Assembly (NCBI RefSeq): GCF_018139145.2
Contig: NC_059486.1
Span: 5,022,001 to 5,086,000 of the forward strand
Length of the DNA stretch: 64,000 bases
Direction of reading: 5' to 3'
Origin: Gymnogyps californianus
Taxonomy: Eukaryota > Chordata > Aves > Accipitriformes > Cathartidae
In this document: positions 27,896-39,791 of the stretch, one piece after another
Numbering within the stretch: the stretch's first letter is position 1
Layout: every line of letters starts with the position of its first letter
Made by a program: the position numbers and the translations under genes
The notes under the pieces: model-generated
What the model was told of the DNA's origin: nothing
Database searches by the model: none
Seen by the model: only the letters and a program-made list of their open reading frames with translations

Positions 27896-27900
27896 CAGGA
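27896..27900 (+). repeat. Target-site duplication CAGGA, right copy
   Basis: Exact copy of 27300-27304, directly after the LTR end ...GGACA. Confidence 0.85.
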
Positions 27901-30900
27901 GCATCCAGAGTACAGGATTGTTCTGCAAGTGTACAGAAACTACCAGTGGAAGCAGGATTTTGGAACGGGAGAGACAACATTTATGTTATTGGGTGGGGAG
28001 CCCAATGCTTATTTGGCAAAGCAGCAACCAGCATGGAGCAGGCACTGAGCAGTGAAAAGGGAAGCCTTGGAACCTGGGACCACCGTTGCTCTACTTTAGG
28101 CAGTTTGGGACTTAAAACCTGCCATCACAATTTGGGAGGTGACACCAGCCATGTGGAAATTTCTTGGCCCGTTGTTATGGGTGCACAAGTATTAGTAGCA
28201 GGCTTCCTTTGTGTAGCTGTAGGGAGTTAGCTTTACTATTGTCACCTCTGACAATGAAAGTTGTCCCGTCCTGTCCCCAAAATGTTGAACGAGTATGTCT
28301 TGATGGATTTTCTTTAACAGTGATTTGCTCATAAGGGTCACCTCTGTTCTGACATGGTCTGAGGCACCCTATGTTCAGATTCACTGAAGCATCTGATCAT
28401 GATGAAAAGAGTCTTACATGGTAAAATGAGTCTCCTTTCTATTGTTGCCAGTTGTTCTGGACTCTTAAAGAATCATTAACAAGTAGTAAAATAATAGCCA
28501 CTCTTAATCAGTTTGGTGTCCTATGATTGTACAAGAACGATTAGTATTCTCTACCCCTTGTAATCTCTGAGAAGAAGGGTATGTTTTAAGTACTATTTCA
28601 GTCAAGTGAGGTCATTTCTAATGAATGAACATGTAAAAATAGCTTTTTATATGTTTCCTAGTTTGGAGACTCAGCTTTCTTATAGAAACTCTGATTACTG
28701 ATGCGCAGGAAATCTCTTAGAATTTTTCTAAGTGGCAATATAGTGTAAACATGAATGTTTCTAGATGTGGAAAGAATTCCAAGTTACAAATCTATAGTTT
28801 TCCAGCAAACATACATGTTTATTCACACACATGCTATTTCTCCTGACAATCAAAGGGCCTAATTTGTGTAGTTATCAAAATCTTTTTTTTATAAATGTGT
28901 GGTTTGCTTACTCTCTAAAGTATTCAGATCAAATTTTATCTCTAAGCAGAAATGGAAACTCAAACTGTAATTGTCCCTCTGGGCTACACCCAGAGTGTCC
29001 TGGAATGTGAATCTCTCATTCTATCGGTGATCTTTGCATGATGTTCCCAAAACATTTACACTTCTTTTGCATGAGCTTAAAAGAGGATCACCGACATTTG
29101 AGGAGTTAGAAGAGATTTTTGCTATTCTGGGACTAATCTCTGAGAGTAGATTGTGAGCTTGTCTTCCAGTGTTATGTAGTCCCTCTGGATGTGATCTGTT
29201 TGGATGGCAATGGAAGCTACATTCTTATCTGGGGTGACTTCAGTACTCAACCTGATCTACATAGGTAAGTCTTACAGTCCTCAACACAGTTTCCAGTAAG
29301 CCATGTCCTGATGATACGAAACTTAACTGACACTGAAAAACACGTTCCAAATTTTACACACCCTTCTTAAACATAGTGTACTACACTTTGCGACTGCACC
29401 TGAATCACAAAAGTTCCACACCTGAAGTATTGTGAAAGTAAGGGATAATTTAAAGCTAACCGCCTTCTCTTGCTATAAGCACCTATAGAGAACCTGTCAT
29501 CAACGCTTAGCTTCCTTGCCCAGTTACCACCCAGTTCACATTAACAATCTTTAGTATGTCCTAGGCTATCAAAAGCTTTATTCAATGGTCCTTATTTCTG
29601 ATAGATTACCACATATGGATTTTACATACTGAATTAGTGTTGCAAGGCTGTGGGGAAAAAGCATAGAAATTATTACTGCAAGTATAAGTAATAGAATAAG
29701 TATAGCTGCTGAATAAGTTGGATTTAGGTATGACCTATCCTATGTATCCATTACAGATCATGCTGGGCCCTGAGCTTTCTGGCAGTTAATCAGGCTGTCA
29801 AAAGCTATCAAAGCCCATAGGAGTTTTTTCTTTCAGCAGTATTACTTGAAAAATAGATGAAATTGATATGTCTTGCTGCTAAAAGCGTTCCTTATTGATT
29901 TCCCACTCCTAATTGCTAGTAGTATCCTTCTCTGGCTTTAAAGAAGAAAACTGGAGATGTTGAATCCCCATGGAACCAATATGACAACTTTATGGGGTTT
30001 TTTTTTGAGGGGGTGTTGGGGAAGGGAAAAGCATTCCAGGAGTTTTTTCCCCCTCCTTTCAGTATTGGTGTAATTACCCTGTACATGGATGTGTTAGTGT
30101 TTCCGTTTAACACTGTTGAACTGAATAATTTGGTATATGATACTAAATGTGTATTCTAGATTTCATCTACAGATTGTGCAGTGGATTGGATGAATGGAAA
30201 ATATTACTCTAATGACTGGTTTTGGTAGAAACATTAATTTTTTATGAAGTCTTGGAGCAAGAGCCTGACACCATTGAAGAGAAAGAAAGAAGGATACAAT
30301 GCTGATTTTTTAGTTACGTTATGCTAATCCTGGGATGGCTGTTTCAGGAATGCACAGAACAGCTCCAGGAGTATTTCTCCCTGAAGAACATTTCTTCTGA
30401 TGGAGAACATCCATAACTATTACTTTCATCTGTATTCTCTACATTCTGTAGCGGTTTGGGGAATACCTGCTCATCCAGTTAGGCTTTCTGGTGTTTTGAC
30501 TTGTCAGATAACAGGAAAGATACGGCTTTTGAAGCCCATGTATTCCTAAATATTTTCTTTCTTGTGTCTGAGTAGTACATTCTTAGGTGGTAATCGGCCT
30601 CTGTGTTCCTTTAACAAAGAAGGCGGCAAGTGTTGATAACATTGAGAATGCTAATGTCTCCTTGACTGTTGCCTCTGCTGTTTCAAATTAGAAGCTCTCT
30701 CAGCACGGTTTTAAACGTGATGTCTAAAACATCAGCAGCCTGTCTACCTGGGGGATTTAGCAGTGTCAAAATTGGGAGAGCTGATTTGTTTTAGCAAGAG
30801 CTATAGACATTTTGAAGAGTTTCCATACTGTAAAGAGACTGTTATGTTTAATTATCAGTTTGTCTGCCTCTCTAGTTTAGCTCCTTACAGCACAATGTGA

Positions 30901-33900
30901 GGAAGCAAATTTCACAGCACCTTTAAAGACCAAGTGGCTTTTTTTTTAATGTGCTGGTGTCATCAAACACTCATCTAAAAATGTAAGCGAGCAGCTTACG
31001 CCTCAGTCAAAATCCCGGAAATATCCACACCCATCAGTATGTCATCTTTTCATCACGCACTGACGTTCTGATATACATGGAAAAATCCTCACATAAATAC
31101 ACACATTATGTGTACTGGTAAACATGTATACCACAGACTGAATTAACATAGATCTAACGTATAAAACTATTAATCTGTGAGGTCCACGGACTAAAATTCC
31201 TTCTAGAAATGTTCAGCTTTCTACAAAATAACAATTAAAATCTGTCCAAAGACTGCATCACACTGATTATGGGGGAGATTTAAATGATGAACGTCTATTA
31301 TTAAATTCATTCTATAAATTGTCACATCTATTTTGGCAGTGCAAATAAAATTATAAAATTCATGTATATTGAGGTTTCAGTTTTAGTAGTCACAAAGTTT
31401 TGCTGTGGCTGACGCTTCGCACGATATCAGAAGGCTTCATGAAGTATTTTAAACAGAATGTATGTAGCTACTTGAATGTGATTGTTCACCAGACTAGCTG
31501 TAAAACTCATGACAAGATGTAGATTTAATCAGATATGTACAGTCATTAAAATTATGATTGGCATAAAAAGAATATGCTAGCAAAAACATATATTGTAAAA
31601 CAATAATCTAAATCAAAGCATTGAATATGAATGGGTGATAACTTTTTTACAGCTACTGAGCTATTTAACTTTTGCTATGCTTAGTTATGACCCTCTTGTG
31701 TCATTCTGGATTATAGTTTAATTAACGTTTTAAGTTCTGATTTCCACAGAGCTTAGAAATTGAGGGATGGGTCTTTTAAAAGGAAGGGCATGGTTGCCTT
31801 GGAATTGTTCTGTTGCTTCGCTCTAGCAGTCAGTGCAATGTTCCTTCCATTCACGAGGAGTTCAATTAGAGGTACAAGAATCTTGAGATCTGATATACAG
31901 TTACGATGATTCCTGTGATCCTAGCGTTTCATGAAGCTTTCAAGTTCTGTCCATGTCTTTCCTTCAAATAAGTCACTAGTTTATATTACGTGTTCTTTTA
32001 GTTCAGGATAGAACTCATGACTGGACTACTTTTCATATCTGCTAGGAGAGTTTACAGACTTTTTTAGATACCAGACTAGGCTAGCGTTTCTCCTGGAAGT
32101 AGATGCAGGCTACTGCCTTAATGTCAAAAGTAGTAGTTTTGTAATAACTTCAATAGTTAGTGTCAAGTTGATTAAAAAGATTGAGACTATAGAACAAGTA
32201 TTTTTTGGTTTTGAGATTTTATAAGTTGGCAGATCAATAAGATCTCACTTTAGAAAGGATCTCCATTTCATGCCAAAATAACACTTGTGTCTTTTGTTCT
32301 GTTCTAGATTCTGTCAGAACTCAAAGTCTGACCAAAAGATACTTCTGCACAAATGTGTCTGGTAACTTATCAATATTTTTCGGTTTTGGATAGTATTAGT
32401 ATATTTTTTACACTCTTCGTGTTCATTATTTCCATTTTTCTTTTTTTTTTTCAACTGTAATGTGTGTATGATCTTTGTTGTTGTTGGTTGGGGTTATTTT
32501 GTTTATTTGTTAGCTTTTCTTTCCCCCTAATAGGGAAGTGTTTCCAGGCAATTCTTTTCACTTTTATCCTGACCAGGGATTCCCATGTCTCACTGTTCCC
32601 TGTTTCTGATCAATTTATTGCTCCGATAGCAAAAAAGTGTTTGTGCCAAATGCGAATACTATCTCTTTCAGCCCAGATTCCTTAAAGAATGTTTCCCCTG
32701 GGTTCTCTCCAACAATGTTTTCTCTTCTTACTGGTTTTCCAGAAGCTTCATATTGTATTTTGTACAGTATTATTCAGATTTTTTCCTCATTTAATTTTCC
32801 AACCAAACACTGTGCAAACAAGAGGCTTAACTGAAGAGCCCCTAGGACCCTGTAGAGCAAAATGGACATATATATTAGGCTATTACATTAGCAGATTATG
32901 ATCTTTTCCCTCCTCCACTTAGTTTTCTTTAATCAAATTAACCTGTCAAATACAATAAACAATAATAATAATATATTTGTTGCTGCTTATTGCTGTAGGG
33001 CAATCAAAACATATCCATAAGGGCTGAGGCTATCCGTTGTTCAAGAGTGATTACATTTATTTCAAGCAAAATAGAGTATGAGCAACTAGGGTTTTCATCA
33101 GGTCACCTGAAAAACAAGAATTATTTCAGTGGAAGGGGCATCAGCAGCTCATCTCCTGTTCATTTCTCTTCTGTGTTTTATGCACTGGAGATATTTTTTT
33201 CCCCAAAACATCTCTGAAACATGAGTGGCAAAAATATTTATGAGGGTTGTGATCATGGTTATGCAGCCACTCTGGATAATTCCTTCTATTATTTAATTTT
33301 AGCTATCGTAGAAGTGGCAAATCAGCATGTATTGATTTCTAAAAAATATTTTTCTGGAAACATTGTTTCAGGGGAAAGGTAGGAAGCTCCAAGAAGGATT
33401 AGCAAGCCTCTAACTTATACAAAATATGATGGATTAGATCATAAGGATAATAAATATGTTGTGTGTTATATATTCTGTGAGATAATAATCATACTTCTGT
33501 TCTAATGAGAATGCTACTCAATTAAGAAGTTGCTTGTGGGGAACAATCTGCCCCGCTGTCAGGTGGCTAAATCTGGTGACAGTCTGCTTTGGTTTTGGGG
33601 AGTATTTTTTAATCTGCTATTTAAATTTATTAGTCCCAATGGAAATTTCAAAACAATCTCTTGCCACTAATGGTCCCCTATTAATCTCCTGAATTATAAG
33701 AATGAATAAAACATTAATAAAACAAGAATAAATTCAAGTTACCTTATTTGCTGTCTTAGCCTGTCTTGTAGGAAGAGTACAGTCCTTGGACTGTTGTTCT
33801 TGTAACATTGGCAATGCTTAGATACTGCAGGGCTGGGCGTACTTAGTGATCACACAGAGATAATTTAATCAGTTGCTGAAGAACTGAACTGAATGTATTT

Positions 33901-36900
33901 CCTTGCTTCAATTCTGTTGGTCTATCTGCATGTAAACCTATTTTTATGTCCTCTGCTATTTCTCCTCCGAAGAGATACTAATTAGAAAATTAGTCTAGAA
34001 AGTGTTCATTTTATTTTTGTTATCTTTTTTCTCTGTTGATAAATACGTGGGTTTTTTTCATGTTTCTTGATCTGATCCTCTAGGTGAATAAGAATAGAAT
34101 GACCTTGCTTTCTTTCTGATAACCTTTTAGGAAGGCACCTGTTTTCCTGCTGATTTTTTTCTTCTATCTACATCATACCTACTGGAGTTTGGATCTTTTT
34201 TCCTTTTAGTAATTCCTCTTCTGTGGATTCCACTTTTTAGTTTCCAACATTTTTGTCATCCTTCTGTGGCTAATTCTTCTAATTAAACCCAAGTTTTGCT
34301 CACTTAAGCAAGATTGCACAAAGAAAAAAAGGACTTGTAGCATCAAACAAAAGGTGCTAAATAATCCTCCTGTCTCCTACTCTAACTGCCATCCTCTATT
34401 ATTAGGACCATCTTAGGAAAACTTTGCTGAGAGCCTTTGAATTTCTATTTTGTCCACTTGCAAATATGATTTCTTTTCTCACTAAGTTCATGCTACGTGG
34501 CTAGGGAACCAGCAAAGGAGGGGAGAGACTTTACTAATGTAGTATATAGCCTTCTGCAAGTAAAATAACTGCAAATTTTTGTCTGTTTTTGTCCTTTATT
34601 AATTGTACAAAGGATCCTGTGTATCAATTAGCATTTCTGAAGAGCATCCCAAAAAGAAATCTCCTTGCTTTATAAAGAAATTTGGAGGAATGTCAGAGAA
34701 AAGATTAGAGGAGTTCCTCTGTGGGAGGTAGTTTGCATACTAATGCATCTTTCTCTTTGTTTGTAGTTTGTTTGTTTTGCTATTTGTTTTATCATTTGCC
34801 ATCTTCAGGAGGAAGACTTACAGACAAGTTTTTAAGAGACCAGGCTAAGTGGCAGCAAGGGCTATAATTCTCAAATTTTCTGTGCTACAGCCCCATTGTC
34901 TAATGACAACAGAGCAATTGCAGCTTCTACATGGTTCATGTACCTGCCCTGTGCCCCATAAGACAGTGATGCCTCTATCAGCCCTTGCAGTTATATAGGT
35001 GGGTATGCAAATCCATGACATAATTCTGTTTGGTCTCCATTACTAATCTGGTGTGTGATTTTGAGCAAGTTACTACACCATTCTGTAGCTGTTTGTGCTC
35101 TCCTTCATTGTCTGTTTTGTCTGTTCAGGTATGAACAGACATATTCATGATAAGCTAAATGTCATCAGACTTGATCCAGAGGGGAGCAGTCATTATAGCC
35201 ATGGATCACAGTCACCGTGTTATGCTACTTGGACTAATTGTTTTTCTCACTCCCATTAAAATCTCTCTTACTTCAATGAATTTGCCTCGCTCACAGGAAA
35301 GAGTAGAGAAATTTCCTCAATATATCAAATTATTTGTCATTTTCTCTAGTATCAGAGCCCTATACTTGCTTGACCAGACACTTCAGGATGATGAGAGTAC
35401 CCACTGAAGCACATTGCTAGCTGAGTGTGAGAAAAAGAGGTTATCATTGTCTCCTGATGTGAAGTTCACTCTTCACATCAGGAGGTTTACTCATGCTTAT
35501 CTTTGAAAGCTTTACTACAAAGGTAGGTTCAGCTTTTTTTCAAATCTGGAAACTCGGCTGACCTTTCAGAGACAATTTATATGCATTCAATTCATGAAGT
35601 GATTCATTTAGTACACCAACAATGTGATGAATATAATGCTTCTAGGTTTCTCTTTGAACTGCAGGTATGAAGATGGGGAGATGAGATATTAAGATTAAGA
35701 GCCTCGACAAAGCTGCCTCCCCTTTTTGACAGTCTTGTAGGAAAAGTTTGGTTTGGGTTTGTGGCCTTCAGAGAGAAAATAGAATTAAGTTTGTTTCCAC
35801 TGTATATAAAGATAGGAATTGCATGATTGTTATTTTTTAGACACTGATTCTCCATTACTGTTTCAAACTTTGGAGTCTTGTTGATGTGGCCACACTAGGA
35901 GCTGTGAACAGGAGGCTGTAGTGTTTCTTAGCCTCTGAGCTCTTTTTTGCAGAGGTCTGGAGGAGAACACAAGATACGTTATAGTAGATAAGTTCCTGTC
36001 TAATGTTTTCTTTGCTTTACCTCTGTAGACTGACGCAGAAATGGAATTCATGAAAAGCAAACTTTTTGTTAGTTGCAAGGACCCATGGGAATCTATGTCG
36101 ATCTTTCTTTGTAAAGATGTGCCATCTACAGCCTATCTTAGGCAAACTGTTTCCTGATAATTAAGGTTAGTAAATAAGTCTTTTATTTTCCTCTGAAATA
36201 CACAGCGGGGAAGGTTGGAGCTAATGGGGATTTTGGATGCTCAGCAGCTTCCAGGGTTAATTTTTTCTCTGTTGGATTTAAAGCTAACATTTCGCAGTCC
36301 TGTAGGGCAAACTGAAGAATGTGTTTTGGGAGAGATGCCTAAACTACCAGAGGACAGGGCTGTTTTGTAAGAGTATAGGTGCTCAAACAATAGTGAGATT
36401 TTTATGTGATTCTTATAAGTAATCACACTTTATTATAGCTTCTTAGACTTTGATGCTTCTTATTAGCCACAATTACCAAAGCGTAGTTTACCTAAGAAAA
36501 ATTAGTTGCCAATGAACAGAGTGCAAGGCTTCAGTTTCAACTCCCAAGGAAAAAAACACTGCGAGATCAGTCAAACCCACTGTGCTTTCTATGTACTGCA
36601 CTGCTTGTTCTGCTCAGTATAACTTCAGGGTAACGTTTTACTCCCAGAAGGCAGCCTAGTCATCTGTAAATGAATAATGATTCCCCAGTATCAAGCAGAG
36701 AATAGGACTTTCAGATATCCTCAGAGCCCAGAAATGTGCCTGGCACCTGTGTCTCTTGTTCTAAATATCCTGGATTTTTCTGACCTCTTCTAGCTCAAAC
36801 AGAGGATCACAGGCATTGTTTGGGGAAGCTTCCTTATTAAAAGCTGTGAAGACCTGTCTGTAATCAGCGTGTTCCACATCTTTGTGACCAGTTATTTTGC

Positions 36901-37350
36901 TTAGCTTGATTCTGAAGTCAGAGGAACAAATAAAGGGAGAGCAGACCCAAGCTCTGATGAACTTTGAACTTATTTGAATGTGAAGCTGATTAGCTACAAT
37001 AGGGAGAACTAACACCATGGTCTAAATACCCTGAAATTCATCACAGTAAGCTCCTAGATCTAAGTCTTGTGGTTCACATGCATCTTTACCTGTATCCATG
37101 TGAGAGGTGTAAGCAGCTTCAAGTTGTCTCCTTCCCAGAAATACAGGGCTGTTTCTCCATTGAGTAATGCTGCTGAGTTGAGAGATGACACAGAGGGTGT
37201 CCCAGCTCCTGGACCCCTGGGTTTTCCCCAGGTGTCAGGTCACTCCTCCTCACAGATAATTGTTTATCATCATCATCATCTAAAAGAAATACATCTTCCA
37301 TGACTAGATTTACAGGTACAACCACTTAAAAAAAAAAAAAAAGTATTCAC
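27901..37350. other. Noncoding stretch upstream of the cotransporter gene
   Basis: About 9.4 kb without a supported gene. It is AT-rich with homopolymer runs, for example near 32440. The hairpin at 35451-35484 is listed separately. Small frames under 100 codons show no domain. Distal regulatory elements of the downstream cotransporter could lie here, but none can be named from the sequence. Confidence 0.45.
35451..35484. repeat. Perfect 14-bp inverted repeat (hairpin, 6-base loop)
   Basis: CTCCTGATGTGAAG (35451-35464) and CTTCACATCAGGAG (35471-35484) are exact reverse complements, separated by TTCACT. It lies about 2.2 kb upstream of the cotransporter start. Function unknown. Confidence 0.8.
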
Positions 37351-37590
37351 ACACAGTGAGGTAAATATGTGGGTTTATTGCAGCCAAGCCACTCCTTTCC
37401 ATGCTCATTCCTTCTCAGATGTCTGCTCGTGGATGTTAAAACCATGAGCACCTTTGGCAGGGGGATTGAACTCTGAAATCTGCAGCACCTGTGACAGAGG
37501 AGCAATATTTGGGAAGGAATTGTTGTCTGAGGAAAAGCAGCAGCTTCAACTTGTGTCCCATGGGAGACAAGTGAATCTGAAGTTATATAT

Positions 37591-37598
37591 TATATAAG
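37591..37598 (+). promoter_or_regulatory. SLC5A1-like: TATA-like box upstream of the cotransporter start
   Basis: TATATAAG sits within GTTATATATTATATAAGACG, 90 bases before the ATG. If used, transcription would start roughly 25-32 bases downstream, near 37616-37625, giving a 5' UTR of about 65-70 bases. The mammalian SLC5A1 promoter is known to use a TATA element together with HNF1. Use of this site here is an inference. Confidence 0.5.
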
Positions 37599-37616
37599 AC
37601 GTAGGGGATGACAGCA

Positions 37617-37629
37617 GTTTATCATTAAC
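37617..37629 (+). promoter_or_regulatory. SLC5A1-like: Near-perfect HNF1 palindrome
   Basis: GTTTATCATTAAC matches the HNF1 consensus GTTAATNATTAAC at 12 of 13 positions. HNF1A/HNF1B are known to drive SLC5A1 and SLC5A2 in intestine and kidney, so the site fits the expected expression of this gene. It lies 18 bases after the TATA-like box, unusually close to or over the predicted start of transcription. Either the true start is further downstream or upstream, or the site acts from the 5' UTR. Confidence 0.5.
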
Positions 37630-37687
37630 CTGAACTCTGCAAGAAGCACATAAGGAGAGAAAGAAGAAAGCCAGAGAAGCAGCCGGG

Positions 37688-37774
37688 ATGGAATCCAACA
37701 TAAGGATCAACAATCCAGCGGACATCTCTGTTATTGTCATCTATTTTTTGGTAGTCCTGGCAGTGGGACTATGG
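37688..37774 (+). CDS. SLC5A1-like: Sodium/glucose cotransporter (SLC5A1/SLC5A4 clade), coding exon 1
   Basis: This exon encodes residues 1-29: a short cytosolic or extracellular lead (MESNIRINNPAD) and the first membrane helix (about residues 12-30, ISVIVIYFLVVLAVGLW). The family couples inward Na+ flow to uptake of glucose or galactose across the apical membrane of intestinal and kidney epithelium. The start is the only ATG in frame: an in-frame TGA lies at 37631-37633 with no ATG between. The context GGGATGG, with G at -3 and +4, is strong. Mammalian SGLT1 has about 16 more residues before the NPADIS/NAADIS motif. The exon ends in phase 0 at donor GTAGGT. Family identity is very secure. 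The paralogue is less so, because the SGLT1 and SGLT3 N-terminal helices are nearly identical. Confidence 0.93.
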
Positions 37775-39719
37775 GTAGGTTGGGATTTTATTTTATTTTA
37801 ATTTTTTTTTTTTAACTTAATGAGCAGGTAGTTTATAGGGTCTTGGGAAAATGGCTCAGTAAATAAAAATGTATAATTGTATAAAGATTTTGGTGCTTAA
37901 TTGACATAGTTAATAAGTGCATGGTGGGGAAAATGTGGGTATTTACTGGAGAGGGGATGGTGACCTGGGGAGGCATCTGTTTAGGTGGATGAATGGAACT
38001 AGTGGGGAAGGTGGAGTAATGAGGTTTTTGTGGGGAAGGGGCTGAGAGATCTGATCAGTAAAGATCAGGCCAGCTAGGGTCCCTATTAGAAAGCAGGCTA
38101 GAAGTGAATAGACGGGGTTTAGTACTGCAGAGCACAGGGACTGCGGTGAGAATTGGTGGTGTGAGGTGATGCCATAGGAAATAGTGACAAGAGGGAGTTG
38201 CAGGGAGAAGAACGGAGGTGAGGTCAATGTGCGGGGAGGGCAGTATGGTGGTGTAACAGTAAAACGACAGCTGTAACTGTGTGACAGACCGGGTACTGCA
38301 GACCACTCTCAGCAAAGGAGTGAGATGGGTCAAGATTGTAGGTGCTATTTGAGGGCAGCATTATCTAGAAAGGCAGATACTATCCTATTGGTGTAACCTC
38401 AGTGCTGAAGTGTTTGAAGATAATAGGCCAATACTGTGAGCTACAAAGCTGTAAACAGTGGAATGTCACTAAATTTCGGTTTCCTTGGGGCAAGCTCTCC
38501 TGGTCACCTGAACACCTGACCATTAACAAGCGGAGAGGAGGCATTGTCCTTCAGTAATCCTCTGCTTGCCAGGAGCATCCCAGGGGTCCATTTCACAGTG
38601 TAGAGAAGTCAGCTGCAAAACAAACCTCCCTTTCTAGCAGCCTGGCAATGTTTTGAAGAGCACCAAAAATTTAGGGTGTACACAAAACGGACACAACTTT
38701 TTCCTTACCTCTTCATCGTGGTAGTAGGTGCCAAAAACGCAGCAAAAAATCTGAAGCCCTCAGTATACCTGAACACCTTGCTATCTTGCGGGAGGGAGCT
38801 GGGTCTTTGCCACGGAAGTCTGGCTGTTGCTGTAGTTGAACTTTGTATTAAAGGTCTGTGACAAAAAAGGGCTGATCTGTGGCTTGTCAGGCAATTGTGT
38901 ACTGAGTAATTCCTGGAACCGTTCCTTTCCAGCAACAATGTCCTCTTTATTGGACAAATACTTATTTAGTTGCTGTGTGTAGTTAAATGTAAATCTATTG
39001 TATTTACTTCCTTTCTTCTGCATCAGAAGAAAAGATCTGGCTAATTTTCCCAAGTCTTCTTTCTTTATTTGCCTGTTCGAAGTCCATCAGAGGAGACAAT
39101 GGGAATCCAATACTTGGGTCATGATCATTAACAAAGATTGGACAAAGCTTCTCTCTAAAGCCCATCCCTTGACAAATACAAAATGAATGTGTGAAAAGGA
39201 AATTTTAGTTGGCTTCCTGTTTTGAACTTCAGAGAGAAGCGGGTAAAATGCTGATATCACAACAAGAAAATAGATTTTTTTTGTAGATAACTGCTGGGGC
39301 TGGATAGTACTGAATAAAAAAGCTGCACACTTTCTGTTAACGAATTTGCAACTTACAGTCTTTTTTGATGCCTGAAATCAAAGGCATTGCACCCCGATGA
39401 AGTGTTCATATAAGCTTTTGAGTGATTTTTTTGTTAAATTTAATTTTATTTTAATGTTTTATACTGTAATGAAAGGTGAAGCAATGAAGTTTGAATGGTT
39501 AACGTAGAACTAGATACAAGAATCATTGTTCAGTTGTATTATTTTCTTCATCAAAAGCTTGTTCTTTTTAGCCACTCTGTTTATTTCTTCCACTTTACCC
39601 TCCCCATATATTTTATCCCTTCATTCTAGCTGTTTGTCTTAGTCTGTGTATAGCTTGCCTATTATACTTAAAATATGATTCAATCTTTCTTTTTTTTTTT
39701 TTTTTTTCTTTTCCCCCAG
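37775..39719 (+). other. SLC5A1-like: Intron 1 (phase 0)
   Basis: 1945 bases, GTAGGT...CCCCCAG. It is AT-rich and holds no exon or recognised element besides the long T-run next to its 3' end. Confidence 0.85.
39690..39707 (+). repeat. T18 run in the exon 2 polypyrimidine tract
   Basis: An uninterrupted run of 18 T is followed by CTTTTCCCCCAG and exon 2. It forms part of the splice acceptor, and such runs are length-variable in populations. Confidence 0.85.
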
Positions 39720-39791
39720 GCTATGTACTCAACGAACCGAGGGACAGTAGGTGGATTTTTCCTGGCTGGACGAAGCATGGTTTGGTGGCCG
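39720..39791 (+). CDS. SLC5A1-like: Sodium/glucose cotransporter, coding exon 2
   Basis: The exon encodes residues 30-53 ([20 protein letters not shown] then VWWP). This is the family's first intracellular stretch and the start of the next helix. The [14 protein letters not shown] motif is nearly invariant in SGLT1-type proteins; SGLT3 in human has AGRDMAWWP, so this exon is closer to SGLT1. It is 72 bases and phase 0 on both sides, with acceptor CCCCCAG and donor GTGAGT. It joins in frame to exon 1 (...GLW) and exon 3 (IGASLF...). Confidence 0.95.
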
